Shown: positions 1 through 6,620, numbered from the stretch's first letter. The stretch is DNA of 20,926 nucleotides from Mucilaginibacter sp. UBA5151 (GCA_002413785.1 DHXR01000087.1:3586-24511), one strand, 5' to 3'. The notes: generated by a model from the sequence alone, not told the origin. Numbers and translations: made by a program.

Positions 1-1026
1 AAAAACAGCTTTATGAGCGTAAAGGAAAAAGCCTGGCACAACCTCGGGCAGGTCATAGACCGTTACCCGACCAGCAGCGAAGCCATACAACACGCCGGGC
101 TGGATTATATCGTTGAAAAACGCCCCCTTTTTACTTACGATACAAATAATCATCTTTGGGGTAATCCCGATGCAATGCCTGAAATTGAAGTGCCTAATTT
201 CTTTGCAACCGTCCGGGCCGATACGGAACAGGTTTTGGGCGTAGTAGGCAATGATTATGAAGTCGTACAAAACCGGGATGCTTTTACATTTTTTGATGCT
301 ATCGTAGGAGGGGGAGAGGGTATTTTATATGAAACAGCCGGGGCGTTAGGCGAAGGCGAACGGGTTTTTATAACCGCTAAACTGCCCGATTATATAAAAG
401 TAGGCAGAAAGGATATGATTGAGCAATACCTCTTTTTAACCACTTCGCACGATGGTTTGGGGAGCATTACAGCAGCTTTTACCCCGATACGTATAGTTTG
501 CAACAATACGCTAAACGCTGCCATGCAGAACCATAGTAACGCCATTAAAATACGGCATACCGCATCCGCCGGGGAGCGTTTAAAACAGGCGCATACGCTT
601 ATGGGTATCAGTCAGGTTTTAGCGGGTGAAATAGAAGGATTATTTAATCAATGGGCTAAAGCTTCAATTACAGACACCGAAGTCAAAAAATTAATACAAA
701 TCGCAATGGCACCTAATAAAGAAGTGCTCACCAACTTAGCCGAAGGTAAAATAGACCTGTTATCCACCCATTATACAAACATCGTAGATAATGTGTATGA
801 ATATGCTTTAGGAAGTCAAACCCAGCAAATGGAAACGACCGCCGGAACGGTATTTGGTGCTTATAATGCCGTAACGGGCTATTTTCAAAATGTGCGAAGC
901 TTTAAAAGTGATGAAGCAAAGTTTAAATCTATTATGGATGGAACTGCCAAACAACGGGCGCAAACTACTTTTGACCTTTGTAGCGATTTTGCCAGGCACG
1001 GAGGCGAAGCGCTGATTTATAATTGA
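1..1026 (+). CDS. DUF932 plasmid/phage-like protein, 5' end outside the window
   Basis: A protein of the DUF932 (phage/plasmid-like, TIGR03299 type) family, common on Bacteroidota conjugative elements, plasmids and phages; its biochemical role is not established. The first ATG in the window is at 13, but codons 1-12 are open in the same frame and read KNSF just before MSVKEKAWHNLG. As I recall the family, members carry a short conserved lead-in ending in (S)F(F/M)SVKEKAWHGLG, so the true start is probably left of the window and Met at 13 is internal. The family-like core runs through the SVKEKAWHNLG start, the GNDYEVVQN segment and TPIRIVCNNTLNAA to the C-terminus. No signal peptide or membrane segment is visible. 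It ends at a terminator hairpin (1032-1059). It points to a mobile-element context for the left edge. Family call fairly sure; function unknown. Confidence 0.85.
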   Translation, partial: KNSFMSVKEKAWHNLGQVIDRYPTSSEAIQHAGLDYIVEKRPLFTYDTNNHLWGNPDAMPEIEVPNFFATVRADTEQVLGVVGNDYEVVQNRDAFTFFDAIVGGGEGILYETAGALGEGERVFITAKLPDYIKVGRKDMIEQYLFLTTSHDGLGSITAAFTPIRIVCNNTLNAAMQNHSNAIKIRHTASAGERLKQAHTLMGISQVLAGEIEGLFNQWAKASITDTEVKKLIQIAMAPNKEVLTNLAEGKIDLLSTHYTNIVDNVYEYALGSQTQQMETTAGTVFGAYNAVTGYFQNVRSFKSDEAKFKSIMDGTAKQRAQTTFDLCSDFARHGGEALIYN

Positions 1027-1262
1027 TAACCAAGGGGGAGCGATCCCCCTTTAATTTTTATAGCAGGAGTATTTTAGCAAATAAAACGGATTTTAAGGTT
1101 TTGAAAATTATATCAAAATGCCTTAAACAGCTTGAGGAAATAAACAATCTAAATTTAAACGTGACCAAAACGGATGATTTTGAAATTAGCCTTGCGAAAA
1201 ATATGTTAAAGAGCGTAATTGATAATAACGAGCAGGTGATAAATATAGACCCCTTTATATAA
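1023..1262 (+). CDS. Possible small ORF downstream of DUF932 gene
   Basis: An open frame of 79 codons whose only near-cognate start at the 5' end is a TTG at 1023, overlapping the DUF932 stop. Its first ~10 codons would be the terminator hairpin, so that start is doubtful. The later part (from about 1080) has a protein-like composition: lysine- and asparagine-rich, probably helical, no Cys, ending NIDPFI. An AGGAG motif lies near 1065 but no ATG follows it before codon 61. It could be a small element-encoded protein using a rare start, a decayed 3' remnant, or chance. No family is recognised. Confidence 0.3.
   Translation: MITKGERSPFNFYSRSILANKTDFKVLKIISKCLKQLEEINNLNLNVTKTDDFEISLAKNMLKSVIDNNEQVINIDPFI
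1032..1059 (+). terminator. Rho-independent terminator after the DUF932 gene
   Basis: An 8-bp stem AAGGGGGA (1032-1039) / TCCCCCTT (1044-1051) with a GCGA loop is followed by TAATTTTT. It starts six bases after the DUF932 stop codon. A weaker look-alike, GGGGA-GCAA-TCCCT, occurs near 1293-1306. Confidence 0.8.
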
Positions 1263-1327
1263 AATCATATAGTCCTTAAATATACAGCAAAGGGGAGCAA
1301 TCCCTATCATTTTGATAATTGCCCGGC

Positions 1328-1348
1328 GGCTCCGGCTTTGCCGGAGCC
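1328..1348. other. Strong GC-rich hairpin
   Basis: GGCTCCGGC (1328-1336) and GCCGGAGCC (1340-1348) form a perfect 9-bp stem around a TTT loop. It is not followed by a T run, so it is not an obvious terminator. It immediately precedes the first copy of the duplicated ~100-bp unit. Confidence 0.6.
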
Positions 1349-1352
1349 CGGA

Positions 1353-1452
1353 AGAACACCCCCTGTTTTCCTATTGTTTGATGATTTTTGGCGAAAACAG
1401 GGGGGGGTAAGATATTGAAAGGTGCTCAGACTACTTAAAATAAGGCATTTAA
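1353..1452. repeat. Duplicated ~100-bp unit, copy A
   Basis: This stretch aligns along its length with 1662-1764, from AGAACACCCCCTGTTT to AAGGCATTTAAT, with scattered mismatches and a few indels. Each copy has a 12-bp inverted repeat; here it is CCCCCTGTTTTC (1359-1370) against GAAAACAGGGGG (1393-1404) with a 22-nt spacer. Neither copy has an ORF. The pair is 309 bp apart in direct orientation. It may be a transcribed hairpin, a protein-binding site or transfer-region DNA; the sequence does not decide. Confidence 0.75.
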
Positions 1453-1516
1453 TAAGGATTTTTAAATTTTGAACTCACCTTTGAATTTGGTTGTAAACCC
1501 AAATCAATATCAGGTT

Positions 1517-1661
1517 GGATATTCCGTAAGACTTTTACACGTGATTCCGTAACACTTTGACCATATTAATTTATTATTATTAATTGCGATTTTCTTAATT
1601 GCTTACACAACTCGGTGCTCCAAAGCTACGGAATAGCCTGGTCAAGCCGCCTGGAATATCC
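1517..1661. repeat. Nested inverted repeats between the two ~100-bp units
   Basis: GGATATTCC (1517-1525) is the reverse complement of GGAATATCC (1653-1661). Within this span ATTCCGTAA occurs at 1521-1529 and 1544-1552, and its inverse TACGGAAT at 1627-1634. Such iterated and inverted short words are usual in replication, transfer or recombination sites of mobile elements. No function can be assigned from sequence alone. Confidence 0.45.
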
Positions 1662-1764
1662 AGAACACCCCCTGTTTCCCTATCGTTTGATCATCTTTGG
1701 CGAAAACAGGGGGTGCTTTTAAGATATAGAAAGACAGTCAGATTTCTTAAATAAGGCATTTAAT
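1662..1764. repeat. Duplicated ~100-bp unit, copy B
   Basis: Second, diverged copy of the unit at 1353-1452. Its inverted repeat is CACCCCCTGTTT (1666-1677) against AAACAGGGGGTG (1704-1715). Arms and distal tail (ATAAGGCATTTAAT) are best conserved, while the loop has substitutions (for example GATGATTTTT against GATCATCTTT). This suggests that the hairpin arms matter, or simply that the duplication is old. Confidence 0.75.
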
Positions 1765-1923
1765 GGCCCCATTTGGCGATGCATTACCCTAAATTCGACT
1801 AATAGGGTTTCGCTTTTAACAAAAGTTAGCGCGCTAACAAGCACACAACATTTGCCGCAGCATTTATCATTGGCCGAATAAACCCCTTAATAGTAGATAC
1901 TTTAACTTTAGCGGAATTAATGA

Positions 1924-2034
1924 GATCAACAATATTATGCGATTGCAAAGTTAAAGGCAGAGGAGATGGACAGGGATTTAGTGTTAAATCTACAGAAGAT
2001 CATGGAATACTTAATAAATGAGGACTTTGACTAA
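1924..2034 (+). pseudogene. Short open frame, possibly the 3' remnant of a gene
   Basis: After a TGA at 1921 the frame is open to the TAA at 2032-2034, giving 36 residues with coding-like character (DQQYYAIAKLKAEE, then a segment from Met at 1966 ending YLINEDFD). The only ATG is at 1966, abutting an AGGAG, and would give a 22-aa peptide. The stop lies five bases before the terminator hairpin at 2040-2072. Either a tiny gene or the surviving end of a deleted gene that kept its terminator. No family is recognised. Confidence 0.3.
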
Positions 2035-2039
2035 AAAAC

Positions 2040-2072
2040 AAAAGCATGCAATCATTTGATTTGCAGGCTTTT
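2040..2072 (+). terminator. Terminator-like hairpin
   Basis: Interrupted stem: AAAAGC (2040-2045), TGCAA (2047-2051) and TCA (2052-2054) pair with TGA (2057-2059), TTGCA (2061-2065) and GCTTTT (2067-2072), with single-base bulges. It follows the short frame ending at 2034. Confidence 0.5.
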
Positions 2073-2095
2073 CGTTGGTTTTAATGCCGCATTAA

Positions 2096-2209
2096 GTGGA
2101 GGCTGAGGTACAGTTTTCGAACCAATTCATTGATGATTTGAAGCGATTGACTGATTTTGATAATTTAAAGGCTTTTAATAAGTATGCAGTGCTATTGGTG
2201 TTAAGTTAG
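2096..2209 (+). CDS. Possible 37-aa ORF (GTG start)
   Basis: A GTG directly after an in-frame TAA opens a 37-residue frame (begins MEAEVQFSNQFIDDLKRLTD, ends LLVLS) with a plausible amphipathic helix. There is no convincing ribosome-binding site and no recognised family. It may be a fragment or chance; listed because its composition is protein-like and it lies in an otherwise unexplained stretch. Confidence 0.2.
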   Translation: MEAEVQFSNQFIDDLKRLTDFDNLKAFNKYAVLLVLS

Positions 2210-2292
2210 TCGCCATTCAATAAAAATAATTTATTCGCGCCATTACTGCAAATAGCTTTTTCCTCAATGCGCGCACCTCATAATCAATCTCT

Positions 2293-2300
2293 TATATTTG
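2293..2300 (+). promoter_or_regulatory. Bacteroidota-type promoter -7 box of the PIN gene
   Basis: TATATTTG matches the Bacteroidota -7 consensus TAnnTTTG. It ends 21 bases before the ATG at 2322, which would give a leader of about 15 nt. A clear -33 TTTG is not visible at the usual distance. Confidence 0.6.
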
Positions 2301-2321
2301 TAGCGAATATTATCTTTTCTA

Positions 2322-5126
2322 ATGGCAAAAAACGTCTTACTTGATACTTGTATATTAAAAGAACTGATATCCCCGGTTGAATTCAGCGGCTATTTGAAGC
2401 AAGTAATTACCTGGCATGAACGGGGCGATATCGTCGTTTTTTGCTGCGAAACTTTAAAAAAGGAATGGGAAAAGCATCGGGAGAACGAACTCAAAAGTAT
2501 AGAGCTCATCCTCAAAAAGCACCAAAAGGACCTGAAGATCTCTAAACTTTTTGAAAAAGCCCCTGACATTGGCGACGCTGAATTAACCGCAGCAGACAAG
2601 CTTTTGAAATCACAAATTGAAGCAATAGATAAACTATTAGCAGAATGCCGACAGGTCAGGGACGAAAAACCAGCAGCCAGTAGAATGTGGGAACACAAAG
2701 GACAACGCAAAGCACCATTTCACCTCAAAATAACCAGCGACAACGATGCCGTTATTTTATTTTCAGTGCTTGATGAAATAGCCAAAGGTGGAGATCAGGA
2801 ACTTACTTTTCTTTCCACTAATCACACAGACTATGCGGCACCAGGCGACAAGCTGCACATTCATCCTGATATTTCAGCGCCTTATACGACCATAAATATT
2901 AACTATTATTCTTCGCTGGCCGAAGCTATAAAGGGCCTGATCGAATTGGGGCTGCCGTCTGGTAAACAACTGGTCAAACGGAATAAAGACGTTAAGGAAT
3001 TGATCATTATTGACCGAAAAGCAACGATAGTTTCCCAGCTTACTTCTTATTTGGAGAAAAGGTTTAGTGATATCAGGTTTCTACCAAAAAAGCTTTTTTG
3101 CTTACATTCGCCATTTATCATAGCACCCGCTTATGATCCGAGAGAAAGACCGTTTACACTGACTACCGACAATCAAGAATTGTACGACCTGTTTTCGGGC
3201 CTAGCGACCCAAAGTACACAATTGTTAGGATCAGGTACAACAACCCAGGAAGATGAAAGTAAAGATGTCCGCGATATTTTACAGCTGCTCCGGGGAAACC
3301 TAGTACATTCCATATCATTCAAAGACGGACGGGCCCTTGAACTTCCTTTTATCAGAGGAACCGACTGTACCTGTGAAATCTGTACTTATCGGACATTGAA
3401 TTTTAGTGAAGCCTTTAATAAGGTAAACAATTTGCCTGCCGCCGGTAAGCCGACTTTGAAAATAGCATATGCTTATTATTTGCTCGGCAAAATGAATCCG
3501 GCGATAGCCACTTTAAAACAGGTTGCGGCAGAGGCGCAGGAAAGTAGGAAATGGCTGACGTTTTATATCGCGAAATATAACCTGACTTTATTGGCGAAAC
3601 TTGTGAAGTTTGGAATTGCTCCTGCCGAAAGAGACGAAAATTTGATCAGCGAATTACTTGCTGTCCCACTCGATGATGTTTTGACCATTAGTACCACAGA
3701 ATCCTTGGCCGATATCCTTGAATATCTTAAAGAGGGTAATTTCATGGACAAAGCACGGGAAAAGATTAAGGACCTGGTGGCCAGGATCAAAGATGACCAG
3801 ATCGATCAGAATACCGGCTGGACAGATAATACTCGTGCCCTTTTGGATGTTTATTTTGAAACAATCTATTTTATTGAAGAGAATTATATCATGGTGGACA
3901 ACTTTTATGAAGTGTCCCGCATCACTGAATATTTTACAGACGGCTTATTCGCTTCCTATGCCAGTAGAAAAAACCTGGGAGGCAAATTACTTCATTTCAC
4001 GGATGCAATCGTAGAAAGCCTGATTGCTTTTGGCAAGCAAGATGATATCCTCAAATTCAGGAGCCGTTATAAGGTAAAAGTAGCAAAATATGAATCCGAA
4101 AATGGTCAGCGTGCATTTATCAATCAGTTTTTGAATTTAGTGGATAGTTATTTACCGGCGGTCGAGCATTATATGAACCAAGGCGGCGAAGGCCATCAAA
4201 CATTCTGGCCAAAATACCGAAGAATGTTTCACAATTCGCTGGCAATGGCGGGAATCCTTGAGGTCAGCCTGGAAGATGTACAAGCCATCGCTAACAGGTT
4301 ATTACCTTTTCTTAACGTAGAAAAGCATTTTCAAGCCTATGAAATGTCCAAGTCCTTGAGCTATTTTATTCGCAACAATGCATATATGCTTGAAACTCGG
4401 CACTTGGAAGGTTTTCTTAAGTACGCGTTTGGTCCCCACAGTATGGATCAGGAAGAGTTGATATTAACAATTTACAATATATCAAGGAGCAGTAAACTCA
4501 ATCTCCAAATAGACACCGAACAATGGGAGCAATTGCAAGCGACTTACCTGATCAACGAAAATCTGTCTAAAGGGCAGGGAACCGTCAATGATATCTGCAT
4601 GCTTTACGAAGTATTACCAGAGAAAGAGCGCAAAGATGAGATCGCCAAATTTCTCACCTACAACCTGAAAACTAATTTCAATGGACAGATCTATTATTGG
4701 GCGGTAGTCAATGATATTATTAAACCCTCAACCCGGATGACAATCAAATACGAGGCGGAAATGATCGAGCTGGCTTCAAAAGGGTGTCAGCCACGCATCT
4801 TTGAATCTGGATTTTATAAAGATCATCGCATTGACGAATTTATCAATTTCAGCTTTCGTTACAAAAAACCACTTAGTCCGGCATTAGTATCAGAAATAAT
4901 AAAGCTGGATGAGTATTACCGCTGGATCTCGGATATAGAAAACTTTAATTATGATCATTTCGACCCTGACTGGCTCTTTGCACATCTTACGACCTACTAC
5001 AAATCAAAGTTCGGTCAAAGTAAAGCGTTAAAAGATTGGCTTCGCAAACACACCTTTAACTCGAATGATCCACGGATGGGTCAATTGTATATACAAATTT
5101 ATACGAAGGCAAGTAAGGTATCTTGA
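2322..5126 (+). CDS. Large PIN-like nuclease protein with helical-repeat C-terminal region (defence candidate)
   Basis: A 934-aa protein. Residues 1-175 look like a PIN domain of the DUF4935 kind: VLLDTC with Asp8, acidic residues Glu48/Glu50 in ETLKKEWEKH, SDND with Asp140/Asp142, and the strand FLSTNHTDY with Asp170. These would form the Mg2+-binding acidic cluster of a ribonuclease; note His-Thr-Asp in place of the usual ThrAsnAsp-type end. A cysteine cluster CTCEIC lies at 349-354. From about 360 to the end the protein looks all-helical with TPR-like stretches (AYAYYLLGKMNPAIATLKQ near 382-400). No signal or membrane segment. It has its own promoter box and stands alone, facing the 51-aa ORF at 5139-5294. 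In this neighbourhood a stress- or phage-triggered RNase is a reasonable guess, not shown. PIN call fairly confident; biological role unknown. Confidence 0.7.
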   Translation: MAKNVLLDTCILKELISPVEFSGYLKQVITWHERGDIVVFCCETLKKEWEKHRENELKSIELILKKHQKDLKISKLFEKAPDIGDAELTAADKLLKSQIEAIDKLLAECRQVRDEKPAASRMWEHKGQRKAPFHLKITSDNDAVILFSVLDEIAKGGDQELTFLSTNHTDYAAPGDKLHIHPDISAPYTTININYYSSLAEAIKGLIELGLPSGKQLVKRNKDVKELIIIDRKATIVSQLTSYLEKRFSDIRFLPKKLFCLHSPFIIAPAYDPRERPFTLTTDNQELYDLFSGLATQSTQLLGSGTTTQEDESKDVRDILQLLRGNLVHSISFKDGRALELPFIRGTDCTCEICTYRTLNFSEAFNKVNNLPAAGKPTLKIAYAYYLLGKMNPAIATLKQVAAEAQESRKWLTFYIAKYNLTLLAKLVKFGIAPAERDENLISELLAVPLDDVLTISTTESLADILEYLKEGNFMDKAREKIKDLVARIKDDQIDQNTGWTDNTRALLDVYFETIYFIEENYIMVDNFYEVSRITEYFTDGLFASYASRKNLGGKLLHFTDAIVESLIAFGKQDDILKFRSRYKVKVAKYESENGQRAFINQFLNLVDSYLPAVEHYMNQGGEGHQTFWPKYRRMFHNSLAMAGILEVSLEDVQAIANRLLPFLNVEKHFQAYEMSKSLSYFIRNNAYMLETRHLEGFLKYAFGPHSMDQEELILTIYNISRSSKLNLQIDTEQWEQLQATYLINENLSKGQGTVNDICMLYEVLPEKERKDEIAKFLTYNLKTNFNGQIYYWAVVNDIIKPSTRMTIKYEAEMIELASKGCQPRIFESGFYKDHRIDEFINFSFRYKKPLSPALVSEIIKLDEYYRWISDIENFNYDHFDPDWLFAHLTTYYKSKFGQSKALKDWLRKHTFNSNDPRMGQLYIQIYTKASKVS

Positions 5127-5138
5127 TTTCCTACTCAT

Positions 5139-5294
5139 CTACAAATCCGGTATTTTATAGTGATTCCAATCTAATTGACCGTTAAGGTCAACGCCGGCAG
5201 TTTCCCATGGCGTGTATTCAACCGAAGGTGGTTCTTGATTTATACTGCTTGTCATCCAAGCATACGTGGCACCCGTAAATTTTAATTTCTTCAT
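5139..5294 (-). CDS. Small 51-aa protein gene convergent with the PIN gene
   Basis: Reading the minus strand from ATG at 5294, with AAGGG just upstream, gives 51 residues before a TAG at 5141-5139. The product begins MKKLKFTGATYAWMTS and ends DWNHYKIPDL. It has a basic start, then a Pro/Glu/Trp-bearing acidic part, with no Cys and no membrane segment. The stop lies 12 bp from the stop of the PIN gene, so the two converge. The balanced composition, clean ATG and spacing favour a real small gene, but a 3' remnant of a longer gene is possible. A small acidic partner or antitoxin of the PIN protein is speculation. No family is recognised. Confidence 0.45.
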   Translation of the reverse strand: MKKLKFTGATYAWMTSSINQEPPSVEYTPWETAGVDLNGQLDWNHYKIPDL

Positions 5295-5438
5295 CGCCCT
5301 TGGATGCAAGACTATATTGAACTACTGCAATGAATTTTTACGCTCAGCCGCGCACCTGTACAATCTTCCTTAGGTGCTGTGTTTCACCTGTTATGCACAT
5401 CGGGTAACGAGACTATTTTCGTTTTATTGCGGCTAAAC

Positions 5439-5604
5439 GAGCGCAGACGCTCAAAAGCATGTCGTTCAAGTGTGGATACTTGAAAGGGCAGAATGCAGTT
5501 GTAAACTACAGGCATAGCCGTCCGAAGTCAGAGACATTCCGACAACATACTACGGACGGCTGGCGTACTTAAAAGCAGTTAAGCGGTGGTTATCCGCTTT
5601 TTTT
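5439..5604 (+). ncRNA. Candidate structured small RNA
   Basis: Four helices occur in order: GAGCG/CGCTC (5439-5443/5448-5452, CAGA tetraloop); TTCAAGT/ACTTGAA (5465-5471/5478-5484, loop GTGGAT); AGCCGTCCG/CGGACGGCT (5516-5524/5553-5561); and a terminator stem AAGCGG/CCGCTT (5581-5586/5594-5599) followed by TTTTTTA. GAATGCAGTTGTAAACTACA (from 5491) may form another short stem. I do not recognise a known family: it does not match my recollection of tmRNA, RNase P, SRP or 6S RNA, and no reverse transcriptase is nearby to suggest a retron. It could also be the end of a lost transposon. Confidence 0.4.
5581..5604 (+). terminator. Rho-independent terminator
   Basis: AAGCGG (5581-5586) and CCGCTT (5594-5599) enclose the loop TGGTTAT, and the second arm runs on into a T tract to 5603. 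It would end transcription of the structured region upstream, before the DUF4365 gene. Confidence 0.75.
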
Positions 5605-5731
5605 ATGGGTTATGCGTTTTTCTGTCGATGAAATCTACCGGCATAGTGGTGCAAAGTTTGGAAACTTCGAACAGCGGGAAAAATTTGATACTTCTTAAGG
5701 TTATGACGATATTTATAAAATAAGCAGTATT

Positions 5732-6370
5732 ATGGGGTTCAATGACCATCCGAAAGTAGATGATAATTCTAAACGTAGCGAGGAATCTGTTAACGTTTTG
5801 CGCCCATTATTTTCCAGAAAAAACGGTTTTATTTTTCGGGAAGAACAACCTGACTACGGGGTAGATGTTGACGTTGAGCTTGTCATAAATAATGAGGAGG
5901 CCAGCTCCTTGAAATTCGCGATACAAATTAAAAGTAAAAATGAATTAAAGATTACGACCGAGCAGAACGAAAAATTAGTTTCGTTATCATTTGATGTATC
6001 GAGAATTGGTTATCTAGCTAAAAGGCTTCCTGCTTATGGGCTCGTAGTCGCGTACGATGAAAAAACCAAGACCTCCTATTTCGGGTACGTTGAAGACATA
6101 GTTGCGAGGTTAGACAACCATCCGCACAGAGCTGGTTGGCGTGAACAGGTTTCAACTACCATTTTATTTCCGCCAGTCATTTTAACTAACGATGTTGTTC
6201 ATCAAATCCATAAAAAAATGGTATTGCGTCATGAAAATCATGCAAGATTGATAGCTGGAGTTTTTTGTTTTCAATCAAAAAATCTATTTCCCCATCGATC
6301 TCTAAATTTAACGGCATCCAGTTACCCGTTAAACCTGTCTGATGATTTAATCGGTCTAATGCGTTGTTGA
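5732..6370 (+). CDS. DUF4365-like nuclease-fold protein, 3' end truncated and chimeric
   Basis: The first ~165 residues match the DUF4365 pattern, a predicted PD-(D/E)xK-type domain common in defence regions: SEES near 16-19, QPDYGVDVDVEL with Asp41/Asp45/Glu49, and AIQIKSK with Gln65-x-Lys67, which is the D...E...QxK active-site arrangement. Substrate unknown; nucleic acid is expected. From about residue 170 the frame passes into the reverse complement of another gene (the AbiEi-like 5' end at 6186-6389), and its last ~40 residues are antisense reading. The native C-terminus is therefore probably lost and the gene may be inactive. It follows a terminator; no clear promoter is seen. Domain call moderate, truncation well supported by the overlap. 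Confidence 0.65.
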   Translation: MGFNDHPKVDDNSKRSEESVNVLRPLFSRKNGFIFREEQPDYGVDVDVELVINNEEASSLKFAIQIKSKNELKITTEQNEKLVSLSFDVSRIGYLAKRLPAYGLVVAYDEKTKTSYFGYVEDIVARLDNHPHRAGWREQVSTTILFPPVILTNDVVHQIHKKMVLRHENHARLIAGVFCFQSKNLFPHRSLNLTASSYPLNLSDDLIGLMRC

Positions 6371-6389
6371 CTATTTCTGTTTCGTTCAT
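6186..6389 (-). pseudogene. Truncated 5' end of an AbiEi-like antitoxin gene
   Basis: The minus-strand frame starts at ATG 6389 and has about 48 residues resembling, as I recall it, the N-terminus of a Bacteroidota AbiEi-type family: MNETEIVNNALDRLNHQTG, then TGNWMPL, a DGEIDF strand and IENKKLQ. After roughly 6245 the resemblance stops and the frame reads antisense DUF4365 DNA to a stop at 6186. Its promoter (TATATTTG, 6428-6421) and operator palindrome (6401-6417) are intact. So this was an independent gene pointing away from abiEi-abiEii and cut by a deletion or insertion joined to the DUF4365 gene. Family assignment is by recall and moderate. Confidence 0.5.
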
Positions 6390-6400
6390 TGCTTTATTTT

Positions 6401-6417
6401 GTTCACGTAACGTGAAC
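6401..6417. promoter_or_regulatory. Operator palindrome of the truncated minus-strand gene
   Basis: GTTCACGT (6401-6408), one spacer base, ACGTGAAC (6410-6417): a perfect 8+1+8 palindrome. A further half-site GTGAAC lies at 6429-6434, upstream of the -7 box. Placement over the expected transcription start suggests autorepression by the encoded winged-helix protein. Confidence 0.65.
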
Positions 6418-6420
6418 AGT

Positions 6421-6428
6421 CAAATATA
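6421..6428 (-). promoter_or_regulatory. Promoter -7 box of the truncated minus-strand gene
   Basis: On the minus strand this reads TATATTTG, an exact TAnnTTTG match, 31 bases upstream of the ATG at 6389. The start of transcription would fall within the palindrome at 6401-6417. Confidence 0.6.
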
Positions 6429-6486
6429 GTGAACAAATTGTAAAGCAGGTATTAAAACAGAAGTTGTAATACTTGCAATTGTGTTG

Positions 6487-6545
6487 TTTTGTAGTAATAA
6501 TGACAGGTTAAACCTGCTCTATATGATATGAAATATAAAAATTGG
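6487..6545. promoter_or_regulatory. First (degenerate) inverted repeat upstream of abiEi
   Basis: Core CAGGTT-A-AACCTG (6504-6516, centre 6510). Flanks resemble those of the second copy: TTTTGTA on the left, TGATAT then AAATATAAAAAT on the right, so it looks like a decayed duplicate of the 6574-6618 operator. It is 86 bp upstream of that one, centre to centre. Paired inverted repeats fit published work on the streptococcal AbiEi antitoxin, which binds two such repeats to repress its own operon. Confidence 0.6.
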
Positions 6546-6573
6546 TTTTGAATATCACAACTTTATTTGTTAC

Positions 6574-6618
6574 TTTGTATCAGTTAAGACAGGTTGAACC
6601 TGTCCTAACTGATACAAA
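6574..6618. promoter_or_regulatory. Long operator palindrome at the abiEi promoter
   Basis: 22-nt arms (6574-6595 and 6597-6618) around base 6596 with a single mismatched pair; core ACAGGTTGAACCTGT. It begins within a -7-like box TACTTTG (6571-6577), with TTTG at 6547-6550 near the -33 position, and ends two bases before the abiEi ATG. It therefore covers the likely transcription start and leader. The AbiEi winged helix is the expected binder. Confidence 0.75.
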
Positions 6619-6620
6619 AC

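Larger units (their letters stand above)
1263..2290. other. Gene-poor ~1-kb region with repeats and palindromes
   Basis: No ORF longer than about 40 codons convinces here. The region holds the hairpin at 1328, the two ~100-bp units, the nested inverted repeats between them, a perfect 14-bp palindrome GTTAGCGCGCTAAC (1825-1838), a remnant-like short frame ending at 2034 with its own hairpin, and a 37-codon frame at 2096-2209. It most resembles non-coding DNA of an integrated element or decayed gene remains. Confidence 0.5.
5295..5731. other. Intergenic region containing a structured RNA candidate
   Basis: No gene is supported on either strand between the small minus-strand ORF and the DUF4365 gene. 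The notable content is a run of four hairpins at 5439-5604 ending in a terminator. The remainder (5295-5438 and 5605-5731) shows no clear motif. Confidence 0.5.

Noticed and set aside
13..1026. ATG at 13 as the true start of the DUF932 protein
   Set aside because: The frame is open to the window edge, and the residues before the Met (KNSF) look like the conserved family lead-in, so the gene is treated as 5'-partial.
3718..4014. Plus-strand 98-codon frame inside the PIN gene
   Set aside because: It lies wholly inside the 934-aa gene in another frame, with Trp/Arg-rich composition typical of an out-of-frame shadow.
5439..5604. Retron msr-msd or CRISPR-related RNA
   Set aside because: No reverse transcriptase, cas gene or repeat-spacer array is in the window.
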